From: Amorphophallus konjac
Taxonomy: Eukaryota; Streptophyta; Magnoliopsida; Alismatales; Araceae
Assembly: GCA_022559845.1 (NCBI GenBank)
Contig: CM040120.1
Location: 307,928,740-307,992,739, forward strand
Direction: 5' to 3'
DNA: 64,000 bases
The notes below the pieces were generated by a model, which saw nothing but the letters and a program-made list of their open reading frames with translations, did not search any database and had not been told where the DNA came from. Below, piece by piece: positions 46,621-57,519 of the stretch. Positions within the stretch are counted from its first letter, which is position 1, and the number at the start of each line of letters is the position of its first letter. The position numbers and the translations under genes are program-made.

Positions 46621-47760
46621 TCAACGCGTAAAACTCTTTCTCCCGTGGTTCGTCATTGATCTTATACCCGCAAATGATACATAGATATAGTATATGTATA
46701 TGATAATGATATATGTATATGCAAAAAAAGAGAGAGAGAAAAAGAAGAAAAATAAAAAAACTCTCTAGAGTGCTCTTGATTTTGAATGTTTGCTTGCCCT
46801 GCCTGCATGCTCGTTTATTATATATATTTAATACACTTAATTCGAATTTCTTAGGACCATACTTCTTTGCTAAATAATGCTGCCCCGATTCCGGGTATGT
46901 GTGCGTCACGACATATTCTAAGGTGGAAAATCAATTTTTGATGGGCGCATGCATTAAGGGGAAGAGTCATGACTATGTTGTTAGCGTAACTCACAAAATA
47001 TACCCGAGGTAAAACTCCCACACTTTGCACACAATGTGATCAATGGTCTCAACCATAAGGATCACAGAATTTCTTCCTAACACTCTTTGGATGCTCAAAC
47101 CCCTATACTCACATGAAGGGCGCGAGGAAAAAGCTGCCTGCTCCCTTCAAAAAATAAAATGAATGAAATGAATGATGAAAAAGTGAAATGTGAATCCAAG
47201 TATCCGAGAATCCCCACCGAAACAAATGAGGAAACTCGCGCGAAAATAATGAAGCAAAAATTTCATAATAAAATTACAATAAGGATGAACTTAGTAGTCG
47301 GGAATCCCCATTGAGACACATGAGAAAACTCGCACCGAATGGTGAAGTCCAAATTCAAAATAAATAAGGGGGCTGTGTGAAGCTACCGAAAGTCGAAAGC
47401 TTAAAATGCATGTGTAGGCCCTAGAGTAATCCTCTAGTGTTGCTTAGAACTTTTGCATATCCCTATGTTTAGGGTTCGCCGCTGATATGCTTGCACTTTC
47501 ACACCACAGAGAAGTTGCCTCGGGTGTAGATCATGATTTAAGCTATGCACATAGGCCATGCGATGTCCTCTTGATGAGCCCATGTCTCCTTTAGTGGTGC
47601 TTCATGTGCCGCACTCTACCCGTGAGTCATAGGCGCTGTTCTTATCCTATCCCCGATAAAGGGGGGCTGGGCTATATATCTATTTTTTTGTGTTTGCTGT
47701 CAATGGATGCTTGCATGCCTGAATAAAAGGATAATAATGAAAAGAATACCAATAAGAATA
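46621..47760. other. Non-coding spacer within the pol-less element
   Basis: Mostly unique sequence. An AT-rich ATATGTATATG-type stretch lies at 46680-46725 and a purine run at 46725-46760. No domain, RNA gene or long ORF is supported; the minus-strand ORF at 46616-46909 includes the AT-rich repeat and is unconvincing. Confidence 0.5.
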
Positions 47761-47769
47761 AAACGAATG

Positions 47770-48720
47770 AATGAAAACTCTCCAAATTCTGGCTCTCGAA
47801 GCCTACTTTCCCAATTTTGGCTCTTGCAGCTTGCTCTCCCACTATCCTTCGACTTTCGTAGCCAACCCTCCCAGAATCGGCTCTCGCGGCCTGCTCTCCC
47901 CAAAATTAGCTCTTAAAGCTTGCTTCCCCAATTTCGGCTCTTAAAGCCTACTTTCTCAATTTTGCTCTCGCAGCACACTCTCCCGATTTTGGCTCTTAAT
48001 GCCTTCTCTCTCAATTTTGGCTCTCGCAGCCTACTCTCCTAATTTCAGCTCTTAAAGCCTTCTCTTCCAATTTTGGCTCTCGCAGCCTACTTTCCCCAAT
48101 TTCGGCTCTTAAAGCCTTCTTTCTCAACTTTGGCTCTTGCGGCCTGCTCTTCCAAATTTTGGCTCTCGAAGCCTACTCTCTCCCAATTTTGGCTCTCATA
48201 GCCTACTCTCCTGATTTTGACACTTAAAGCCTTCGTTCTCAGCTTCGGCTCTCGAAGCCTAATCTCCAATTTTGGCTCTCGTAGCCTACTCTTTGAATTT
48301 TAGCTCTTGCAGCCTACCCTCCAAATTTTGGCCCTCGCAGCTAGCTCTCTCTCGATTTTGGCTCTTAAAACCCGCTTTCCCGATTTTGGCTTCGTAAAGC
48401 CTGCTCCCCTACTGAAATTTAGCTTCGTAAAGCCTGCTCCCCTACTAAACTTTGGCTCTTAAAGCTTTCTCCCCTACTGAACTTTGGCTCTTAAAGCCTT
48501 CTCTCCTAACTTTGGCTCTTAAACCCTTCTCTCCTAACTTTGGCTCTCAAAGCCTTCCCTCATATTAGCTTTTTAGGCTCTCACAGCCTGCGCTCTCGAT
48601 GTCGGCTCTCAAAGCCTGCTCTCCTGATTTTAGCTCTCCCGGCCTACTCTCAAATTTTCTGGCTCTTGCAGCCTGCACTCTCGAGTTTGGCTCTCAAAAG
48701 CTTGCTTTCCCAGTCCTAAT
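47770..48720 (+). repeat. Tandem repeats, right part, core GGCTCTTAAAGCC
   Basis: Thirty or so units of about 30 bases, for example CCAATTTTGGCTCTCGCAGCCTACTCT and AACTTTGGCTCTTAAAGCCTTCTC. GGCTCTTAAAGCC and GGCTCTCGCAGCC are near-palindromes able to form small hairpins. The same GGCT-loop-AGCC logic as in the left arrays suggests one evolving repeat system. Confidence 0.85.
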
Positions 48721-48832
48721 CGAAGCCCGCTCCCGCGATCATGACAAAGACAAAAGAAACACATATAAATGCATTCAAACGGGCTACACCTGCAGGCCCC
48801 GCTCCTGTGTCCCTCGTTCGCAACACCTGCGA

Positions 48833-48841
48833 GTGGGGGGC
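48833..48841 (+). promoter_or_regulatory. Polypurine tract of the pol-less element
   Basis: GAGTGGGGGGCATT directly before TGTTAGCACTC. The same GTGGGGGGCATTTGTT arrangement occurs on the minus strand at 57302-57315, so both elements share a purine tract type. Confidence 0.75.
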
Positions 48842-48844
48842 ATT

Positions 48845-49387
48845 TGTTAGCACTCAAAAGAAAATGAAAAAAAAGTGAAGAAAAATGAATGGGCCAAATG
48901 AATGGGCTAAGCCCAATACAAAGAAGAGAAGGGGAAAGGGCAGAAGGAGACAAACGCGCAAATAAGAGAAAGAGAGGGGGAAAGAAAAAGAAGAGGGATT
49001 TTTCGAAAAAAAAAGGAAATAGGAAGAAAATCGCGATCACTATAGCGATGTGTCTGTATCACAGATCGCGATTCCTTCCCCCTCCCCCGTGTGAGCATTT
49101 AAAGATGCTTGACTTTCTCTCGTTCGCACGGATGGAGGCCCCTCGCGTGGCCAACGGTAGGGTGCCAGCACCGTCCTCCACGGCATGGCCACCCCGTTCG
49201 AACGTGGTGGATGTCCTCCCCTTGCATCCTTGCCATCCGGCTTCACCACGCGCCCGCCTGCGAGCGAGCCACAACAGCAACAGCGACGGCCACGCCATCG
49301 AATGCTGCAGCAGTAGAATGGGAGCAGCCACAGCAGTCGAAGAAAAAGAAGACATGGGGAGAATTTCCTCCAAACCAGGGGCTCCGG
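48845..49387 (+). repeat. 3' LTR of the pol-less element, interrupted
   Basis: Starts TGTTAGCACTC after the purine tract. It has A/G-rich sequence (48860-49030), an imperfect palindrome around 49030-49075 (GCGATCACTATAGCGATG...ATCGCGAT) and GC-rich sequence after that. At 49388 it meets a different LTR-like start. ORFs such as 48889-49392 have biased composition and no domains. Confidence 0.55.
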
Positions 49388-50719
49388 TGTAGCGACCCAA
49401 GATCCGGATATCGAGAAGAACCTGATACCATTCGAATCCTAGCCCACCGCCCACGAGCCGGGAGGACTCAAAAGGGCTAAAAGGAGTGTGGAGGCCCAAA
49501 GAAACAGGAGATAAAGTAGGACAATTGAATAATTAACAGAAATAAATAAATCAACTACAGAGTCCAATCCAACAAAAGTACAGGCTAAGGCAGGGAAACG
49601 TACCTAACGCCAAGTGAACACTCGGCCCGACAAGTTGGTGACTAAGAACCATCGCACATCACCCTCAAACCTCGAGGAAGAACTGCCGCACCTGAAAAGT
49701 AGGGGTGAGCCTCCTGTCACTGGCTCAGTAGGGGTCCCACAGAACCCCAACCGTAAACAATGATGGTAGTGGAAAGCAGTAACAACAACAGGAACAGCAC
49801 TCGGTGGCCGGTAAAAGTTGGCATTATAGCTACTCCTATTGTACACGAAAACACGCCCCGATCTCACAGTCAGGGGACCACTAAACTAACGAGGAAACCT
49901 CTGGCTATGCTACCAGAAGAGACATCACGACAACGCTATCATGGACCTAACACCATCTGGGGATAACCCTCGGGGACACTCACCGGAACCCTAGACATCT
50001 ATCTCGGGAACACACCCAGAAACTGCACGTAAAACCACGTCTCACATACGGGAAGCGGAAACTCAAGTCACAAGAAACTCACGTCACGTGACGGGAGCAC
50101 TGCCCACCAGAAGCAAAGTTGGATGCGTCCACTAACGACTTAGTCTGTGCCTCAAGTGTCTTGCTGCGACGCCCCAGGCGGAGACAGAGACACAACAGTA
50201 ACCAGTACCACGAACAAGGACTAGCTGGGGTGGCGCTCGTCAGCGAGGGTCCGACAGCCTCCAACTAAGTGTGCACACACAGACAATGTGCCCTAGGTCA
50301 GATCCTCTAGTTGGTTCTTCCCCCGAACCCCAGACTCAGGCTGTGCATGGGAGCCCTACGGTAACCAGCCTAAAAACCATCTCTCTCAGGGAAGCCGCTC
50401 CATCACTCCCGGGTGGGTCAGCACACACATGCTATAAGAAGGCTACGACCAGTTAGAGGTCACTAAACATGAACATGGAAAGCCACGCACGCACCCATCG
50501 TGAGTAACGCGGAGTAACAGGTGGCACGATGCCACCAGACTCTGGACAGCCCACTAGACCTACTAAATCTAACGGTCCTTCAGTCACAGACTCGGGTCAA
50601 GACCGTCGTACACAACGGCACAACGCCGTTAATCTAGCCTAATCCCTAGGTCTGAAACCACGATAGGACAAATAGCGAGACAGCTCACAAGCCGCCAGGT
50701 TAATCCCTTATCTCAGGGA
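49388..50719 (+). mobile_element. LTR-like sequence of a Ty3 element, incomplete
   Basis: Begins TGTAGCGACCCAAG, like the TGTAACGACCC start common in Tekay/Del Ty3 LTRs. It contains CACCTGAAAAGTAGGGGTGAG and GTCACTGGCTCAGTAGGGG, segments I associate with such LTRs. The right end is cut by the next element at 50720, and neither a CA end nor a target duplication was found. No ORF with a domain is present. The family call is tentative. Confidence 0.45.
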
Positions 50720-51267
50720 TGTTGGTTTATGCCAGCGTCTTCCTTAGGGATTTGGTGTGTACCACGTGGGGTATGGGACGCACGTGGACCATCGGTGCTT
50801 GGGAGCCCAACCCGCCACATGGATTATGGGGTCCATGTGCGAAGCCCCTCATGTCCTCCCACAGCACGATAGTGTGGGGTTCTGCGCTGCAATAAGGAAA
50901 TACAGTTCCGCCTTCGCTACTAGCTCGAGCTTTTAGTGCAATGGTAGGGGCTTGATCCTATAAACTAGTATCAGAGTGAGGTCGCAGGTTCAAATCCCCC
51001 AGGTGCCACTGGGGGGGGAGATTGTTGGTTTATGCCAGCGTCTCCCTTAGGGATTTGGTGTGTACCACGTGGGGTATGGGACCCACGTGGACCATCGGTG
51101 CTTGGCAGCCCAACCCGCCGCATGGATTATGGGGTCCATGTGCAAAGCCCCTCATGTCCGCCCACAACACGATAGTGTGGGGTTCTGTGCTGCCATAAGG
51201 AAATACGATTCCGCCTTCACTACCAGCTCGAGCTTTTAGCGCAATGGTAGGGGCTTGATCCTATAAA
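50720..51267 (+). mobile_element. TRIM-like element: two 245-base direct repeats around a 58-base interior
   Basis: Direct repeats 50720-50964 and 51023-51267 have the same length, start TGTTGGTTTATGCC and end CCTATAAA. The interior begins with TAGTATCAGAGT, two mismatches from the initiator tRNA-Met primer site, and ends with a purine run (GGGGGGGGAGAT) directly before the second repeat. This is the layout of a terminal-repeat retrotransposon in miniature. Against it, the repeats do not end in CA and no target duplication was found. The stretch also reads as a tRNA-like sequence, so a duplicated SINE is an alternative. Confidence 0.6.
50929..51013 (+). other. tRNA-like stretch with A-box and B-box motifs
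   Basis: TAGTGCAATGGTAGGGGC resembles an RNA polymerase III A box region of tRNA (TAGCTCAGTGGTAGAGC), and 40 bases on GGTTCAAATCC is a good B box. Acceptor pairing is poor, so this is not called as a tRNA gene. In the second direct repeat only the A-box half is present. Confidence 0.45.
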
Positions 51268-51272
51268 TAAAT

Positions 51273-53596
51273 TGTCAGGGTGCTAGGCACGGATTCAGAG
51301 GGGGGGGGTGAATGAATCCCCTTTAAAAAATTATAGCGAAATAAAACTTTTGCCTCGATTCAGAACTATCTCCAAAGGACTCGTGCGGAAATAAGACCAG
51401 AGAACTCAATCTAATAAGACTCACACCTGAACATAAGGCAAGCATCAATCACATGGAGTCTAAATGAGATCCACACTAATCAGCAAACAGAATCAACATT
51501 AAAGCTGTAGTCTCTGTTCACGCCAACATTCAGCATACACAGACAATACCAAATAACGAACATAAACCCATCATCCATGAAATTAGAAGAACCTGTGAAG
51601 GGGGCAGAAGATAGGGAAATGCACACCACAGGCAAATCGCTACACGCTAGATTTTTTAGGTGGTTCGATCTCAACCTGAGATCTACGTCCACCCCACACC
51701 CCAAACCGGAGTAAGGCTTCCCTTGCAAAAGGAAGAATAGCAAACTCATTCTGTAATAGACGCTGCCTGACAGCTTGACCCAGAGGAACACACTCCTCTC
51801 TTCCTCCAACCCGGAGGGGAACCACTAGTGACACCCCGTCACTAGCAACCGGAGACACAGTCTCCCTCCCTCCAAACCGGAGGGGAACCCGTGAGTGACA
51901 CCCAGCCACTCACAACCAGAGACCCAAGTCTCCCTTCCTCTGAAACCCAGAGGGAAACCACAAGTGACACCATGTCACTTGCAAAGTAGAGGACCAATCC
52001 TCCCTTCCTCCAAACCGGAGGGAAACCCAGAAGTAGCACACCACTACTCACAATCGGAGACTACGTCTCCCTTCTCCTGAGTCCACAGGAGGAACCCCGA
52101 CCTCAAGCCAGAGGATCGGAAAACACTAATGGAGAATGGGAAGAACAAACGAAAAATAAAAACAAAAACAAAAGGGAAAAACAACTGTAGCTCCGAAGAG
52201 CAATTCCGACATAAGTCTTCAGGGAAAGCTCTCTCTTCTCCTTCCTTAGCAGCTTTCTGGCATTCTCTTCACTTCTCAGATCTCTCTCTCTCTCTCTCTC
52301 TCTCTTCACTTTGCAGCTCTCTCGCTCTCTCTGAACCTCTTCTTCTTTTCAGCTATCTCTTCTTTTCTCTCTTGACTTTCTTCTCTGGTGGCTACCCTTT
52401 CTCTTCCTTTCTTGCGCCACACACTTCTTCTCTTCTGGCTCCTTTTCTTTTCTTCTGGCGGCCTCACTCTCTGAGAGGAAGAACACCCTGTATATATATA
52501 CCCAAAATAGGGGCTCCGTAAACCCTTTTGGATAAGGGTTATGCTTCTTTCCTTTTATCATTGGGCCACGTGGCAGAATCTGAACGTGTGCAGTCCACGT
52601 GTCTGAATCTCCACTTGAGGAATATCTTGGATCACGTGCCCATCATAAGTATCCCTGGGTCATGTGCTAGCTTCCAGTTCGAGCTCACGGGTCTACCTTA
52701 AACCTGTTAGTAAAAGCAAAAAGGCATTTAGTCAAACACCATGTAGTCATAAGTAAATAGTCAATGTGCTCTGACTATGATAAGCTTAATGCATATGCTC
52801 AGTCATGAAAATAGCATGCACATACCTCATAACGTGAGATGCAATCATGCTTAGACCTATATGATGAAGTTTGCACAGACCTCGATGCATTTGGGAAAAA
52901 TGTGCACATACCTAAGTATTGTTGAAACCCAACCGTGCACTAACCTTATATTCAGTCACACAAGATGTGCACCAACCTAGAGATCATACAGATCTTGTGC
53001 GTTAAAGCATGCACCGACCTTGTTTGCTGACGGGAGAGGGTTGCACCGACCGTATCCCTGGATGTGCACCGACCTAAGTTTGAGTAGACTGAATGTGCAC
53101 CGACCTTGAACCATTAACACAGGCATGCACCGACTTGCTACAGTGATGTGCTCTGACTTGGCCATGCATAAGGCAAGACATGCACCGACCTTATCATGCC
53201 ATAAGCACAGCATGCACCGACTTGCTACAGTGAGGCACAGACCTGAATATGCATGTGCACAGACTTGAACAGTGTATGCACAGACCTGGGCTAGCATGCA
53301 AAACTACTAACGTCGACCTTAGTTTCTTGAGAGCATAACTAGCGTCGACACGAGTTGTTTAGCTTCACAACTAGCACCGACCTTATGTATGAACCAGAAT
53401 GAACATGTTATTCATGGACCTTGTCTAAGCTGGCTAGCATGATGTGCACGGACCTTGTATGCAGTTAAGTAAAATGTGAACCGACTTTGTGATGTGCTGG
53501 CTTAAAGGTGCTCGGGCCTTGGCTGACCAATAGGAGATATATGCACAGACCTTGGTTTGCACTAGCTGGAAACATGCATTGACCTTATGTTTGACA
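51273..53596 (-). mobile_element. Solo LTR related to the large copia element
   Basis: Ends TGTCA...TGACA. On the minus strand it has the U3 repeat TGCACCGACC (52860-53280), a TATA box near 52488-52500 (TATATATATA) and a CT-rich leader. It also has the segment TTTTTTAGGTGGTTCGATCT followed by GATCTACGTCCACCCC (51650-51695), shared with 37130-37190. There is no primer site on its left. Its left end meets the TRIM-like element. Its right end meets, and may overlap by five bases, the end of the LTR at 53592. No target duplication was recognised, so rearrangement at one side is possible. Confidence 0.72.
52780..53590. repeat. Diverged TGCACCGACC repeats in the solo LTR
   Basis: About twenty variants of TGCACCGACCTT/TGCACAGACCT at irregular 25-45-base spacing, same strand sense as in the copia LTRs. 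Flanking bases differ, so the short motif is conserved better than the repeat unit. Confidence 0.8.
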
Positions 53597-56500
53597 CATT
53601 TATTTTATTTAGTTTATTTTATTTATTTATTGGCGTGCCAGTCACCGAAGTGATAATTTTATTGTGCGCTCGATCTGACTTGGTCAGTCGATTGTGAGTG
53701 ATCGTGTCTGGACTAGAAGTCCGCCATACCATGAAGGCTATGACGTTAATTACGCCCTTCCTAAGAAGGACAACCCTTGATTAAACGCTAAAAGTAGGAG
53801 ACCTCGAGAGGCAAACATATATTCATATGCGGAAATGGAACTTCATACCGAAGCTAGAAAGGTGGGCAAGATAATAACACCAACCGTAGAAACAGATGAT
53901 ATCGTTAAGTCAGCGGTTCAAAGCCCGGGCTTAGGGGGGAAGGAGGATCTCAGTCACAGGTAGCCTGAGCCTCGACCGTGATGAGGTTTAAAACATCGAT
54001 TAGTATTTCGACAGCATCTCCCCTTTATCTGGATTATGCCCAGGGGGAAATAGACTATCATCCACGGAGTGCCGGGATGAAAGCCAAGAGAAAGAGAGAG
54101 GCCAGACCTCCCTACTCATATGTGTATATACATGCCATAGGGTAGTGTTTGATATTCCCTATAGAAGCCGGCAGGACTCATGCAATGGCAGAGCCCTCCC
54201 GAGCCAAAGGGGTTGCTTATCGATGCAGTTCGAGTATACATAGGTTCCCATCACGAAGGCAAAATGGCCAAGGCTCTCGGCGCAAGAAGGAGGCTTGCCG
54301 GCGCGCCAAGAGATAGGGTTCTCGTCTTGGCAAAATGGGCAAAGGGGGGCTTCCCGGCGCGCCAAGGGATAGGGTTCTCGGCGCAAGAAATCATGTGCCG
54401 AGAGTTGCTCATGCCTTTTACTATTCGTGGCGCCGGGAGCTAAGATGATGCAGAGATGGTCTCTAAGGGTTTACGGGACCTGCTTTTGGGTTTCTGGACT
54501 ATCCAGGCCATGGTGGATGGGTTCTTTTGGGGTCAAAGTGGATCAGTGCATCAAATCTGAGCTGGATTAGATTTGGGCTTCACAGAAGCATCAGGATAGA
54601 AGAGGGATTTAGGAAGACTAGGGTCGAGGGAAACCCTGTCACCATTATCATGCGGAGCCCGGGGGACAACCTGATGTCTACTTTCATCTTCCTGAGAGAA
54701 TTTTGGCAGCATCTCCCCTGGACCGAGCATTTGCCGGAGAGTGGTATAGGCTGACATCCACGGAGTGCCGGGATGAAAGCCGGAAAATGAGTGAGCACTA
54801 AGGCTCGAAGAGACTATCTATGTCTCCGGCATCGGTCACTATTCCCCTTCTCGGAGACCGACGGAACCCTTGTAAAGACAAGGTCCACCGAACCCGCGGG
54901 GTTGCATGTGAATCAAATTCGGGACATAGGAATGTAGGGGAGGTCTTCCCCATTATTATACCACCTCAGGGCACATATGATGATCTCTGAGCATCCCCTA
55001 GATAGATGTATAGGGAACCAAAAGGGTCGAAGGATGACCATGCAGAGGAGGGCCTCAGACTGGGTTTCATTGGCCAAAGCAAGGGCATCGGCATGGTTTT
55101 AGTGGTTTGAAGAGGGTCTCGGCGGGAGCTTGGCCAACAGAGAGAGGCTCTCGGCGTGGCTTGACCAACAAAGGGAGGCTCTCGGCGCGGCTTGATGAAA
55201 GGGGGGGAGGCTCTCGGCACAGAGCTTCTCGGCGCGCTCCTCATCGCGCCGGGAAGCCGGCGCCGAGAGGCCAAAGGCAAGGGAGTTCACGTGGAAATGG
55301 CCTGGAGGGAATTTTGTCGGCTTGCTGATGAGAGGGGTCTCTCGGCAGCGTAGTTCTCGGCGGGGAATTTTGTACGCCGAGAGGATGGAAATGCTACAGG
55401 GTTTCAGGGTTTGCAGAGCTCAGACGATGCTTTGTTTTGGGATTTTCTGAGATTTCTGGCTCGGATTGAGGCTGGATCTGGAGGGTAGGCTAGAGATTAC
55501 ACATACATGGGTTTGATTTGCCAAAGATGGGCTGGATTCAAAGGGGGGAATCGAAGGGATCATTGCAGAATGGGGCTCTGGATCATCATATATCACGGAC
55601 CCTCGGGGGATCATTTGTTGGCGTCTTTGGTCACCTGAGAGCCAAGAGATGGCCGCCCCTGGCCCCATAGGTGATTTCAACAATGCCTGTAGATGGAGCG
55701 AAAGCATTTATAACTCCGGAATCTCACGATCTTCGATCATCGCATAGCACGGCTTTATCCCGGACGCCAAGGGATAGTCTGTCCCGGGCTCTGGGATAAG
55801 CATGGATGGTGCCTTAAAACAAAAGAAAACAGACGGATCGACGACTTATTAGTTTACTGGGGGAGGGGGATCAGCATGCTACTAGTCTGAGAGAAGACAA
55901 GAGACATGAAGAATGGTGATAGAGCTTCAGAGGAATCAAAAGCATGCATAAAAGCAGGCATAAACTGTAGCCCATCATGTTTATTCATCCGACGACATTC
56001 CTCGGGAGAAATACATAGTAAGAAAGCAGGAGCAGTACATCATTCCAAGACTCACCAATCACCGAGAGGGAGTGAGGGAAAGGGGATGAAACAGAAGCCA
56101 GGACATCCCGGCTACAGCCGATGCATCGAGATAAACTCGTGAAATTACATGAAGAAGAAAAGAACTCATAAGAAAAGAAAACATAGGGGGGGGAGGGTGG
56201 AGCATTGACTCCTCTCCCTCCCCCAAGTAGCCCACCTGGGGGTTTTTCTTCTTCTTCTTCTCTTTCTTTCAGCGGAGGCCCTCTCTCTCTCCTTTCCGAT
56301 CTCCTTTTCTGGATGGGTTTCTTTCTTTCTTGCTGTCTTTTCTCTCTTCTTTTTTTGATCGGTTCTATCTATTTCTCCCCGTCTGTCCTCTCTTTTTTTG
56401 TCTCTCTCCATTTCTGTTCGAAGGGAGGGGGGCTTTTATAGCCACTTTTCTCCCTCTCTCGGCAACAGCATCACGGCGCCCCCAAATGGAGCTTCCCGGT

Positions 56501-57302
56501 GCGCATTTGACCAAGCTCTCGGCGCCCTCTGTTGGGCTTCCGCAAATGGCTCTCGGCGCCCTCTTTGCAGGCCCAATTAAAGCCTTTTTTAGCCACTTTC
56601 ACAGACCCATTTGGGTCTTTCAAGGACATCATCACCCGAAAGGGCCTTTCATTGATGACATATCTTGTATCGAGATCATCATTACGGTTTTCATCAGTCC
56701 GTAGACCGGGATTTCATCAGTCCGTAGACAGGGGTTTCATTAGTCCGTAGACAAGGGTTTCATCAGTCCGTAGACAAGGGCTTCATCAGTCCGTAGACAA
56801 GGGTTTCATCAGAATTGCCATCTGAACGGTGACAAGACCGGGTATTATCTTATCGATATCGTCACTTGAATGGTGACGAGCTCGGGCATCAGTTTTAATC
56901 CAGAAAGACTTCCGCCGGGTGTATAACCTGTGGAGACCATTCTTCTTCTGTTCTGACTTTGCAAAGCCTTTGCCATCTTCATCTGCCGGTACCGGCTTCA
57001 TCTTCATCTCATATTACATCTGTCAGTAAGCCGACATCTGACTTACCCTGACATATCATCTGTGGAATCTTGGGCGAAACGGTAGTACAGCTCTCATTAA
57101 AGGGCTGGAAGGTCTCATCAGTCGAGTGACTGCTGCTTTATCAGTGCTGCCGTCTGAGTGACATTGGCACCGGGCATCAGCTTTGCCGACAAGGGCTTCA
57201 GCCGAGCAGACAGCTGATGAGCTTCATCATTGGTCTTTCATTGTTGGTCCGGCCCTCTTTTTAATTATGTTTTCACCCTTGTTCATTTTCCAGGTGTCAA
57301 CA
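53592..57302 (-). mobile_element. LTR of the Tat/Grande-like family, inverted copy
   Basis: On the minus strand it starts TGTTGACACC and matches the solo LTR 42487-46036 along its length in inverted order: end regions, the ATCCCGGCACTCCGTGG modules (54003-54095, 54706-54790), GCGCCGAGA motif clusters, and a region with TATCTCGATGCATC near 56120. TATA boxes on the minus strand lie near 54124-54131 and 56431-56440. A purine tract lies directly upstream (57305-57315), so this is the 3' LTR of a minus-strand element whose interior extends to the right. The left end reads TGTGTCA on the minus strand; its exact limit against the neighbouring LTR is uncertain. Confidence 0.8.
56688..56815. repeat. 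24-base tandem repeat inside the inverted LTR
   Basis: Five to six units of TTTCATCAGTCCGTAGACAA with small changes. The sister LTR at 42487 lacks an equivalent array, so it expanded in this copy or was lost in the other. Related GGTGACAAG/GGTGACGAG phrases follow. Confidence 0.85.
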
Positions 57303-57304
57303 AA

Positions 57305-57315
57305 TGCCCCCCACC
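57305..57315 (-). promoter_or_regulatory. Polypurine tract upstream of the inverted LTR
   Basis: The minus strand reads GGTGGGGGGCATT directly before TGTTGACACC. This marks 57303 onward as element interior and gives the element minus-strand polarity. Confidence 0.75.
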
Positions 57316-57519
57316 TGCGGGCGGCGTAAGTGCAGAATAAGCGGCATGGGGCTCGCAGGTGTCTCTCATCATTTGAGGGTATCTTCCTCCATTTTTCTTT
57401 AATCTGGTTCTCAGACCCGATCATCTTGATGCAACAATATTTTGCACTCTTGTCTTCCCTTTTCACATTTTCATTCTTCACATTTTCTTTATTTTCAGCA
57501 ATTTGGAGCCTCTTAGCAC

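Larger units (their letters stand above)
38960..49387 (+). mobile_element. Pol-less Tat/Ogre-like Ty3 element with minisatellite 3' region
   Basis: Order on the plus strand: Gag (39089-41729), tandem repeats (41870-42486), an inserted solo LTR (42487-46036), more tandem repeats (46042-48720), purine tract (48833-48841), 3' LTR (48845-49387, then interrupted). No protease, RT, RNase H or integrase is present between Gag and the purine tract. Its Gag type and repeat-rich 3' UTR match the Tat lineage, where such repeats are well known. The 5' LTR and leader are missing: the copia 5' LTR abuts the Gag start at 38959/38960. Confidence 0.75.

Noticed and set aside
46042..48720. CRISPR-like regularly spaced repeats
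   Set aside because: Eukaryotic context; units are contiguous and diverged, with no unique spacers or cas genes. It is a minisatellite.
50929..51013. Possible functional tRNA gene
   Set aside because: A- and B-box motifs are present but acceptor-stem pairing is poor and the stretch sits inside a transposable repeat structure.
51273..53596. Target-site duplication for this solo LTR
   Set aside because: Flanks TAAAT and CATTT do not match in direct orientation; no duplication is claimed.
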